Source: an uncultured Eubacteriales bacterium (GTDB lineage: Bacteria; Bacillota; Clostridia; Christensenellales; Aristaeellaceae). From it: DNA of 6,711 nt. This document shows, piece after piece, positions 1 through 5,688 of this stretch. The stretch is from the NCBI GenBank assembly GCA_902796115.1, contig CADBNX010000179.1, positions 1 to 6,711 on the forward strand. Reading direction: 5' to 3'. Every line of letters begins with the position of its first letter. Position 1 is the stretch's first letter. The translations under genes were made by a program, and so were the position numbers. The notes beneath the pieces were generated by a model. The model was not told where the DNA came from and searched no databases. It saw nothing but the letters and a program-made list of their open reading frames with translations.

Positions 1-72
1 GCGGTGTCCGCCGGCAGGATCCTGGCTGAAATCGCGCGTTCCCGGTGCGGAGAAACCGTGTCCCGGGATTGA
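1..72 (+). CDS. C-terminal end of an upstream gene (partial, unidentified)
   Basis: The first forward frame is open from the window edge to a TGA at 70-72 and reads as about 23 residues ending in CGETVSRD. Most codons end in G or C, as in the confirmed genes here, and a terminator-like hairpin lies 40 bases downstream, which fits the end of a real gene. The fragment is too short to assign to a family. A second forward frame is also open through this stretch, but it continues into the ABC ATPase and offers no start codon before 161. This could be non-coding sequence. Confidence 0.35.
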   Translation, partial: AVSAGRILAEIARSRCGETVSRD

Positions 73-96
73 CATTTTTTGCCTGCCCGTTATAAT
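69..96 (+). promoter_or_regulatory. Sigma-70/sigma-A type promoter of the ABC operon
   Basis: A perfect TTGACA -35 box (69-74) and a perfect TATAAT -10 box (91-96) are separated by 16 bases. This AT-rich patch stands out in GC-rich surroundings. The -35 box overlaps the TGA stop of the presumed upstream gene. Transcription should begin near 103-106, giving the three-gene ABC operon a leader of about 55-58 bases. The promoter is called from the hexamers alone. Confidence 0.8.
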
Positions 97-112
97 AATC
101 CCGTCAAACACA

Positions 113-137
113 AAAAACGCCCTCTCCGGGCGTTTTT
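113..137 (+). terminator. Intrinsic terminator-like hairpin in the ABC operon leader
   Basis: AAAAACGCCC (113-122) pairs perfectly with GGGCGTTTTT (128-137) around a five-base loop. The five G-C pairs flanked by an A-run and a T-run give the form of an intrinsic, potentially bidirectional terminator. It may end transcripts of the upstream gene (stop at 70-72). It also lies only about 7-10 bases after the predicted start site of the 69-96 promoter, so it would be in the 5' leader of the ABC operon and could attenuate it or stabilise its mRNA. Confidence 0.65.
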
Positions 138-160
138 CAGCGGGAAAGGAAGGTGGGCCT

Positions 161-1135
161 GTGGCGGTCTGTATCCGGGCGGAAGCCTTATCGAAAACCT
201 ATCGGCGCCTCACGGGCGGCAGCGGGCCCTTTTCTCTGTTTCACCGGACGGCGGAAAAGGTGGACGCGCTGACGGACGCGACCTTCCGGGTGGAGGAAGG
301 GGAGCTGGTCGGCCTGATCGGCCCGAACGGCGCGGGAAAATCCACCACGGTGAAGCTGCTCACCGGCATCCTGACGCCGACGTCGGGCAGCTGTGAGGCT
401 GCGGGCTTTGTGCCGTGGCTGGAAAGAAAAAACTATGTGCGCCGGATCGGGACCGTGTTCGGCCAGCGCACCCAGCTGTGGTGGGACGTGCCGATCCTGG
501 AATCCTATACCCTGCTGCGGGATATCTACCGTCTGGACGAGGCCGCATGGAAAAGGCGCCTGGATGAGCTGGCGTCGGCGCTGGAGCTTGGCGGTTTTCT
601 GGACACGCCGCTGCGCCAGCTGAGCCTCGGACAGCGCATGCGGGCGGAGCTTTGCGCCTCCCTGCTGCACACCCCGGGGCTGCTGTTCCTGGACGAACCG
701 ACAATCGGCCTTGACGCGGTGAGCAAAATCAGCCTGCGCGCTTTCCTGAAGGAGGAAAACCGAAGGCTCGGAACCACGGTGCTGCTCACGACGCATGATA
801 TGGAGGATATCCTGGCGCTCTGTTCCAGGGTGATGGTGCTCGGACACGGAAAGCTGCTTTACGACGGCGCGGTCGGGGCGCTGCTGGAGCGCTACAGGAG
901 CATGCAGCAGCTGCGCATCGTGTTTGACGGCGGGAGGGAAGCGCCGCGCTTTCCGGAGGGCGTGCGTTCGGCGCGGAACGGGGACGCCTGGACGGTTTCC
1001 TGGGATCCCGCGCTGATTCCCGTGAGCCGGGTGCTGGAGAGCGCTCTGGCTGCGGGAGGAATCAGGGAAATGAAGCTTGAGGAGGAGAATGTGGACGAAC
1101 TGATCGCGCGGATGTACCGGGAGATGAAGCTGTGA
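161..1135 (+). CDS. ABC transporter ATP-binding protein (ABC-2/DUF990-type exporter)
   Basis: This 324-residue protein is the ATPase that should drive the exporter formed with the next two genes, acting on the cytoplasmic face of the membrane. All nucleotide-binding motifs look intact: Walker A GPNGAGKST (54-62), a Q-loop region GQRTQLWWD (101-109), signature LSLGQ (154-158), Walker B LLFLDEP (174-180), D-loop GLD (183-185) and switch His212. The GQRTQLWWD motif is typical of the uncharacterised COG4586-like ATPases that pair with DUF990 (ABC2_membrane_6) permeases. Residues from about 240 form a C-terminal extension usual for exporter ATPases. The GTG start at 161 has AGGAAGG at 147-153, seven bases upstream; the frame is open further back but has no ATG, GTG or TTG there. 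The stop overlaps the next gene's GTG by four bases (GTGA), suggesting translational coupling. The substrate cannot be told from sequence. Confidence 0.95.
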   Translation: MAVCIRAEALSKTYRRLTGGSGPFSLFHRTAEKVDALTDATFRVEEGELVGLIGPNGAGKSTTVKLLTGILTPTSGSCEAAGFVPWLERKNYVRRIGTVFGQRTQLWWDVPILESYTLLRDIYRLDEAAWKRRLDELASALELGGFLDTPLRQLSLGQRMRAELCASLLHTPGLLFLDEPTIGLDAVSKISLRAFLKEENRRLGTTVLLTTHDMEDILALCSRVMVLGHGKLLYDGAVGALLERYRSMQQLRIVFDGGREAPRFPEGVRSARNGDAWTVSWDPALIPVSRVLESALAAGGIREMKLEEENVDELIARMYREMKL

Positions 1136-1929
1136 GCGTGCTCAGGCCCTATCTGACGGCATTCCGCATCCGGGCAAAGCTGGAGGGACGCTATCGCGGC
1201 GCGGCGCTGGGCGGCATCATCACCCAGGGCTTTTTCGGCGTGGTGCTCTGTTACCTGTATATCGCGCTGTGGGGCGCCCGGGACGCGGCGGCCCTGAAGG
1301 CCACGGTGACCTACGTATGGATCCAGCAGATCTTTTTCCGCGCGCTGCTGAGCGCCGAATCGGAGCTGACGGAGCAGATCCGCACCGGAAGCATCGCCTA
1401 CGCGGTGCTGCGCCCGGTGGATCTGCACGCGTTCTGGTTCTGCCGCACCCTGGCGCAGAGCAGCGTGGGGGTGGCCATGCGCATGATCCCGACCGTCCTG
1501 CTGCAGCTGATCCTGCCGCGGGAGCTGAAAATGACAGGTCCCGAAAGCGCCGCGGCGCTGCTGCAGTTTCTGCTTTCCCTGGCGCTCGGGTTCGGCTGCA
1601 TCGCACAGATCCGCCTGCTGTGCATGGCGGTGATGATGAAATGGCTGGACGGCCGCGGGATCGTGGCGATGATCAATTTAAGCATGATGTTCCTGTGCGG
1701 GAACATCATTCCTCTGACGCTGTTTCCGGACAGTCTGCAGGCCCTGATCCGCTTCCAGCCGTTCGCGCAGCTGCTGGACGCGCCGATCCGCGCCTATCTT
1801 CACGCGATGGAAGCGGGGGAATTCCTGCTGCATCTTTCGGTGCAGGCGGGCTGGTTTTTGCTGCTGACGCTGTTTTCAAGGCGCCTGTGGCGCAGAAACC
1901 TGCGCCTGCTGACGGTTCAGGGTGGCTGA
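1132..1929 (+). CDS. ABC-2 family permease subunit, first (DUF990-type)
   Basis: This 265-residue integral membrane protein is one half of the transmembrane part of the exporter. Hydrophobic stretches at about 27-47, 58-75, 108-128, 141-165, 176-200 and 230-249 suggest six membrane helices. Family-like motifs are RTGSIAYAVLRPVDLH (84-99), GNIIPLTLFPDSLQ (190-203) and the C-terminal LTVQGG, as expected of the ABC2_membrane_6 (formerly DUF990) permeases of the COG4587/COG3694 groups. I cannot say with confidence which of the two groups. The GTG start at 1132 overlaps the ATPase stop and has GGGAG at 1119-1123, eight bases upstream. Position between the ATPase and a second, dissimilar permease indicates a heterodimeric membrane channel. 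The exported substrate is unknown. Confidence 0.9.
   Translation: MSVLRPYLTAFRIRAKLEGRYRGAALGGIITQGFFGVVLCYLYIALWGARDAAALKATVTYVWIQQIFFRALLSAESELTEQIRTGSIAYAVLRPVDLHAFWFCRTLAQSSVGVAMRMIPTVLLQLILPRELKMTGPESAAALLQFLLSLALGFGCIAQIRLLCMAVMMKWLDGRGIVAMINLSMMFLCGNIIPLTLFPDSLQALIRFQPFAQLLDAPIRAYLHAMEAGEFLLHLSVQAGWFLLLTLFSRRLWRRNLRLLTVQGG
1919..1925 (+). promoter_or_regulatory. Ribosome binding site favouring the ATG start of the second permease
   Basis: AGGGTGG lies inside the last codons of the first permease and five bases before the ATG at 1931. The competing GTG at 1922 lies within this purine-rich site and has only weak complementarity upstream, so the ATG is the better start. Initiation here would be coupled to termination of the first permease at 1927-1929. 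Confidence 0.5.
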
Positions 1930-1930
1930 T

Positions 1931-2719
1931 ATGCGGTATATCCTGCACGCGATGAATATGAACCTGCGCCGGGCGTCCCAGTACCGGCTGTCCTTTCTGC
2001 TGCAGACCCTGTCGCAGGTCATTATGACCGGAAGCGACCTCGCGGCGGTACTGATCCTGGCGGGCCGCTTCAGCGCTTTCGGCGCGTGGAGCGCCGATCA
2101 GGTGCTGTTTTTCTTCGGCGCGATGCAGACCGCGTTCGCGCTGACGGAGGGGATCGGCAGGGGCGTGAGCGTGTTTTCACGGGAAGTGCAGAGCGGCTCC
2201 TTCGATACGCTGCTGCTGCGCCCCCGCGCGCTGCTGGGCCAGGTGATGCTCTCCGAAATCGACGCGCGCCGCATAGGCTCCGTGCTGATCGGCGCCGCGG
2301 CGCTGGCGGCCGCTTCCGCGCGGCTGCGTCTTATATGGACTTTTTCCCGCCTGCTGCTGCTGCTCTGGTCGATCCTCGGCACGGTGACGCTGCTGACGGG
2401 CCTTTTTCTGATCGAGGCGTCCGTTTCGTTTTTCACTGTTCAGTCCATCGAGGCGGTCAACGTGCTCACCTACGGCGGGCGGCAGGTGTGCCAGTACCCG
2501 GCGGATCTGTATCCGGGCCCCATAAGGCTGCTGTTTGAATATGTGGCGCCGATCGTGCTGTGCCTGCACCTGCCCGTGAGCCTGCTGCTGGGCCGGCCGA
2601 TGGTCCGGGCGGGAGAGGCGCTCATCTGGCTCTGCCCGCTGGCGGGGTTCGCGTTTTTCGGCCTCACCGCGCTGCTGTGGCGTTTCGGGGTGAGGCACTA
2701 CCGCTCCACGGGAAGCTGA
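1931..2719 (+). CDS. ABC-2 family permease subunit, second (DUF990-type)
   Basis: This 262-residue membrane protein is the second permease of the exporter. It has a charged N-terminus, several hydrophobic segments (about 25-48, 60-77, 114-132, 143-170, 204-224 and 233-252, numbered from the alternative GTG start at 1922) and motifs shared by DUF990 permeases: SGSFDTLLLRPRALLGQ, then VQSIEAVNVLTYGGRQVCQYP, and the ending FGVRHYRSTGS. The RxGSxxxxLLRP-type motif also occurs in the preceding permease, so the two are distant paralogues. I prefer the ATG at 1931, one base after the previous stop, because AGGGTGG (1919-1925) lies five bases before it and MRYIL resembles usual family starts. GTG at 1922 would add three residues and overlap the previous gene by eight bases, with a poorer ribosome site. 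It is the last gene of the operon; its stop lies 30 bases from the convergent MATE gene. Confidence 0.9.
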   Translation: MRYILHAMNMNLRRASQYRLSFLLQTLSQVIMTGSDLAAVLILAGRFSAFGAWSADQVLFFFGAMQTAFALTEGIGRGVSVFSREVQSGSFDTLLLRPRALLGQVMLSEIDARRIGSVLIGAAALAAASARLRLIWTFSRLLLLLWSILGTVTLLTGLFLIEASVSFFTVQSIEAVNVLTYGGRQVCQYPADLYPGPIRLLFEYVAPIVLCLHLPVSLLLGRPMVRAGEALIWLCPLAGFAFFGLTALLWRFGVRHYRSTGS

Positions 2720-2749
2720 GCTTTCGGGTGTCGGCGAAACGCCGCTTCC
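2711..2749. terminator. Possible bidirectional terminator structure between convergent genes
   Basis: The 30-base gap between the two convergent stop codons contains CGGCG-AAA-CGCCG (2732-2744), a five-pair stem with a three-base loop. An outer arm GGAAGC (2711-2716, overlapping the permease stop region) is complementary to GCTTCC (2744-2749). There is no clean T-run on either side, only CTTCCTT on the plus strand, so efficiency is doubtful. It is the only structure available to separate the two converging transcripts in this gap. Confidence 0.35.
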
Positions 2750-4135
2750 TTAATCCGACAGCACTTTGTGTTTGAGCCATTTATCCCCGCGGAAGCGGAT
2801 CGGGAACAGGACGGAGCGCACGACCCAGTCGAGGATCATGGCGATCCACACGCCCAGGATGCCCATGCCGCACCATGTGCCCAGCACCAGACCGCCGAAG
2901 ACCCGCACCACCCACATGATGACCAGGATGCTCACCGTGCAGTAGAGGCCGTCCCCCGCCGCGCGGAAAACGGACGGCAGGGTAAAGCCCAGTGTATGCA
3001 GCACCGGGTGCGAGAGTCCGGCGATGAGAAGGCAGGTCCTGATCAGGCCGACGGTTTCCGGCGGCGCGTGGTAAAAGCCGATCAGGACCGGGAAGATCAG
3101 CTGGATCAGGCCGAACGCCAGAATAAACAGGAAGAAGTTGAGCACCATAAAGCGTTTGGTCATGAGCCTTGCGTCGCTGACGCTTCTGCTGCCGAAGCAG
3201 ATCCCGGAGATCGTGAACATGGCGGTGTTCACCGGCGACGTCAGGCCCTGATTGAGCAGCATGATCGCGTAGGCGATATTGTAGGTGACGATCGCGTTGG
3301 TGCCCATCGGCACGATGATGACCTGCATCACCAGGCGTCCGCCGTTGAAAAACAGGTTTTCGGCCGCGCAGGGCATCCCGATGCGGACGATGCTTTTGAG
3401 AATGGAAAAATCGATACGGAAAAACTCCTTCACCCTGAAACGGAACTGGCTGCGGCTCAGCTTCAGGATCAGGAGGGTATTGCCGAGCTGGAGGATGCGC
3501 TGCAGGGATATGGAGAAGAGCAGGCCGGCGATGCCCATGTTCAGGATCTTCAGAAAGAGCACGTTCAGCAGCACATACTGAACGGAGCCGCACATCGTGA
3601 TTTTCAGCGCGGTCTTTCCTTCCCCGATGCCCCGCAGTACGCCGCACACGGCGGAATAGAACCCCATCAGCGGCAGCGTGAGCGCGCCGCCGATCAGATA
3701 CAGGCGCGCCTTATCCATGATTTCCTGCTCCACGGCGCCGAACAGCAGCCGGAGCAGCGGAACATGGAACAGGATCATGCTCAGGGAGGTGATCAGCGCG
3801 AACAGTGTGACCGCGGAGACGGACTGGACGGACGCTTCATGCACCCTGTCCGCGTCCTTCCGGCCGCGGTAATTGGCGATGATCACGCTGCCGCCGGTGG
3901 CCATGCCCTGATAGAAGACAAACAGAAAGCTGTTGAGCGAATCCACCAGACTGACGGCGGACAGGGAAGTGACGCCGGAGGAGGAGATCATGCCCGTGTT
4001 GAGCAGGCTGAACATGACCGAGAACAGATGCTCCGCGATCAGCGGGATCACGATCGCGCGGGACTGTTTCCAGGTGATGGACGAACAGGAGAAATACCGG
4101 TCGAAAAAGCCGCTCACAGCCGACAGGTACCGCAT
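2750..4135 (-). CDS. MATE-family multidrug/solute antiporter
   Basis: This 461-residue polytopic membrane protein has the usual MATE length and about twelve hydrophobic segments in two homologous halves. Family signs are the paired RG(I)GE/RAAGD motifs, LRGIGEGKTALK at 167-178 and FRAAGDGLYCTV at 390-401, and the start of the second half at IGMPCAAENLFFNGGR (252-267), which parallels the IVIPLIAEHLF segment near residue 28. MATE proteins export drugs, metabolites or other organic solutes in exchange for Na+ or H+; neither substrate nor ion can be read from this sequence. The ATG at 4133-4135 has GGAGG (plus-strand 4142-4146) six bases before it. The gene begins 15 bases after the stop of the secreted SH3-like gene, so the two are probably one transcript. 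The start of the protein carries about 25 extra polar and aromatic residues before the first helix. Confidence 0.92.
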   Translation of the reverse strand: MRYLSAVSGFFDRYFSCSSITWKQSRAIVIPLIAEHLFSVMFSLLNTGMISSSGVTSLSAVSLVDSLNSFLFVFYQGMATGGSVIIANYRGRKDADRVHEASVQSVSAVTLFALITSLSMILFHVPLLRLLFGAVEQEIMDKARLYLIGGALTLPLMGFYSAVCGVLRGIGEGKTALKITMCGSVQYVLLNVLFLKILNMGIAGLLFSISLQRILQLGNTLLILKLSRSQFRFRVKEFFRIDFSILKSIVRIGMPCAAENLFFNGGRLVMQVIIVPMGTNAIVTYNIAYAIMLLNQGLTSPVNTAMFTISGICFGSRSVSDARLMTKRFMVLNFFLFILAFGLIQLIFPVLIGFYHAPPETVGLIRTCLLIAGLSHPVLHTLGFTLPSVFRAAGDGLYCTVSILVIMWVVRVFGGLVLGTWCGMGILGVWIAMILDWVVRSVLFPIRFRGDKWLKHKVLSD

Positions 4136-4150
4136 AGAAAACCTCCGGGT

Positions 4151-5578
4151 TTACCACTCCACACGCACGGCGGGAGACAGGGGATTGCCGCTTTCATCAA
4201 GCGCGGTCAGGGTGACGGACACAACGTCGCCGCCCAGGCCGCAGTTGCCGAACCAGGTGCCGCCCTCATCCCGCAGGAGCGAGGCGAGCGGGGAGGCGGA
4301 AGGCGTATCGGTGACGAGGATGCGGCTGATCGTCTGCCCCGCGAGCGGGCCGTCGGGGAAAACGGTGATCGCGGCCTCAAGCCGGTCGTCGTGCGTGACG
4401 GTGAGGGTACCCTCATACACCGGAACGCCGCTGTCGGCGGGCTGACTGCGCATGTCGAAGACGCGGTCCGCGGTGATGGCCGAAAGCGGCACAAAGCCGC
4501 GCGCGAGGTCGTTCAGGTTCAGTTCGATATACGCCCAGTCCCCGAAGGAGGCAAGCCAGGTGCAGGGTGTTCCTTCCGGCAGGGTGAGCAGGGCGTCCCG
4601 GCTGTAGAGCGGGTCGTCGGTCATTTCGGTTTCGGCGCGGAGCCATACCGGCGTCTGATGGAACTGCAGCGCGGGAACGGAGGCTTTTTTCGGCAGGGAA
4701 GTGCTGCTGATGTAGCCGAAGCGGTAGTGCGACGCGTCGATGGAGTACTGGATCAGCACCCAGTCGCCGTCGGTGCCGAACACCTGGATCCAGCTGTTGG
4801 TGGAAACGCGGGCTTTGCCGTTTGCGCCGCGCAGGGAGGCTTTGTCCGGTGCGGAATACACGTCCCACTTCTGATTGTCCGTGAAAGTGACGGGCACGAC
4901 CGTAAGCTCCGTAGAGGCCGGAAGGCCGGGGGCCACGGTGAGCTTTCTGCGGGCTTCCGCCAGGGTTTTCGGGATGGCGTCCAGGCTGACGTAGCGCAGA
5001 TCGCGCTGGAAGGTGCCTTCGGCGGTCCCGGCGATCTGATCGCTTTCCCGATCCCGGTAATAGCTGATTTTTCCGTCCCGGATCAGCATGGAATCGTATC
5101 CGGTATAACCCGCGATGCGGTGAAGCATCCATTTGCCCTTCTGCAGCTCGAATACCGCCGTCAGTTCCCAGTACTCGCCCGTGTCGTTTTCCTGGCCGAT
5201 GTACAGGTGCGGGCGGCTGTAGGATTCCCCGGTCCATTCCCGGCCGCTTTCGGATACTTCGATCCTGATGCCGTGTCCGGTCTGCCAGACGGCGGAGGAG
5301 GTGTGGAAATCCTCCGTCCAGGCGCCGTTTTTCTGTTTGAAGGCATAGAGGATATTGTCGTTGCTTTTGCCGCGGATGACCACGAAGAAGCGGTCGTCGG
5401 ATCCGAAACCGGACAGGCTCGCCCGGCTCAGGATCTGCGCATTTTCAAAGCTTTTGCCGGTGAAGAAGGCCGCGATCTCCTGCGGCAGCGGCGTCTCCGA
5501 CGGCGTCTCGGCGCCGGCGCAGGGGAGCGCGGGCAGAAGCAGGAGCAGCGCGAGGCAGAGTATCAGCATGCGTTTCAT
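4151..5578 (-). CDS. Secreted SH3-like domain protein of unknown function
   Basis: This 475-residue protein starts with a clear signal peptide: MKR, a leucine-rich core (5-16) and a likely signal peptidase I site after AGA at 21-23. It should act outside the membrane. Residues about 30-225 have a mixed beta-rich character with repeated aromatic and charged positions (for example GKWMLHRIAGYTGYDSM at 148-164) and no family I recognise. Residues about 235-297 (WDVYSAP, WIQVFGTDGDWVLIQY, YRFGYIS) and 305-370 (WLRAE, EGTPCTWLASFGDWAYIEL, GFVPLSAI) resemble two bacterial SH3-like modules, which often bind cell-wall material. Residues about 385-475 look like a further beta-sandwich. No catalytic motif is evident. 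The ATG at 5576-5578 has a near-perfect AAAGGAGG (ending at plus-strand 5586) seven bases upstream. The MATE gene follows after 15 bases, so joint expression is likely, though a shared function is unproven. Confidence 0.85.
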   Translation of the reverse strand: MKRMLILCLALLLLLPALPCAGAETPSETPLPQEIAAFFTGKSFENAQILSRASLSGFGSDDRFFVVIRGKSNDNILYAFKQKNGAWTEDFHTSSAVWQTGHGIRIEVSESGREWTGESYSRPHLYIGQENDTGEYWELTAVFELQKGKWMLHRIAGYTGYDSMLIRDGKISYYRDRESDQIAGTAEGTFQRDLRYVSLDAIPKTLAEARRKLTVAPGLPASTELTVVPVTFTDNQKWDVYSAPDKASLRGANGKARVSTNSWIQVFGTDGDWVLIQYSIDASHYRFGYISSTSLPKKASVPALQFHQTPVWLRAETEMTDDPLYSRDALLTLPEGTPCTWLASFGDWAYIELNLNDLARGFVPLSAITADRVFDMRSQPADSGVPVYEGTLTVTHDDRLEAAITVFPDGPLAGQTISRILVTDTPSASPLASLLRDEGGTWFGNCGLGGDVVSVTLTALDESGNPLSPAVRVEW

Positions 5579-5688
5579 AACGAAACCTCCTTTGGATGAA
5601 TTCCTTTCGGATAACGTTTCGCGGCCGTCTTTGCCTGCAGGCGGACGCGGAATTTACATATATGACAGGGTGGGCTTCCCGATCCCTT
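5579..5688 (-). other. Intergenic region between the redox protein and the SH3-like gene
   Basis: This 110-base gap holds the strong ribosome site (5586-5593), an AT-rich patch with the self-complementary CATATATG (5657-5664), and a modest hairpin at 5626-5647 (CGTC and GACG outside, GCC and GGC inside, TGCA loop). The AT patch could supply a -10 element for the SH3-like/MATE pair, but I find no convincing -35 box at 16-18 bases on the minus strand. The hairpin has no T-run. Whether the downstream pair has its own promoter or is read through from the redox gene is undecided. Confidence 0.3.
5586..5593 (-). promoter_or_regulatory. Strong ribosome binding site of the secreted SH3-like gene
   Basis: On the minus strand this reads AAAGGAGG, almost the full anti-Shine-Dalgarno complement, with seven bases before the ATG at 5578. 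It fixes the start so that the signal peptide is complete and suggests vigorous translation of the gene. Confidence 0.8.

Noticed and set aside
100..160. Riboswitch in the ABC operon leader.
   Set aside because: The leader is under 60 bases and contains only one simple hairpin, too short for any aptamer plus expression platform that I recognise.
188..847. A 219-codon minus-strand open frame within the ABC ATPase gene.
   Set aside because: It lies wholly inside a gene with every ABC ATPase motif and has no recognisable domain; it is a by-product of GC-rich codon use.
5510..5578. Lipoprotein signal in the SH3-like protein (Cys20 after a leucine core).
   Set aside because: The residues before Cys20 are A-L-P, and proline at -1 does not fit a lipobox. 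The AGA-E site just after it is a better signal peptidase I site.
2768..5599. A 943-codon plus-strand open frame lying opposite the MATE and SH3-like genes.
   Set aside because: It spans two well-supported genes and their junction on the other strand. Its product is rich in H, Q, D, E, R and G, as expected from reading hydrophobic GC-rich codons in reverse. It resembles no family I know, whereas the minus-strand proteins have clear motifs, ribosome sites and topology.
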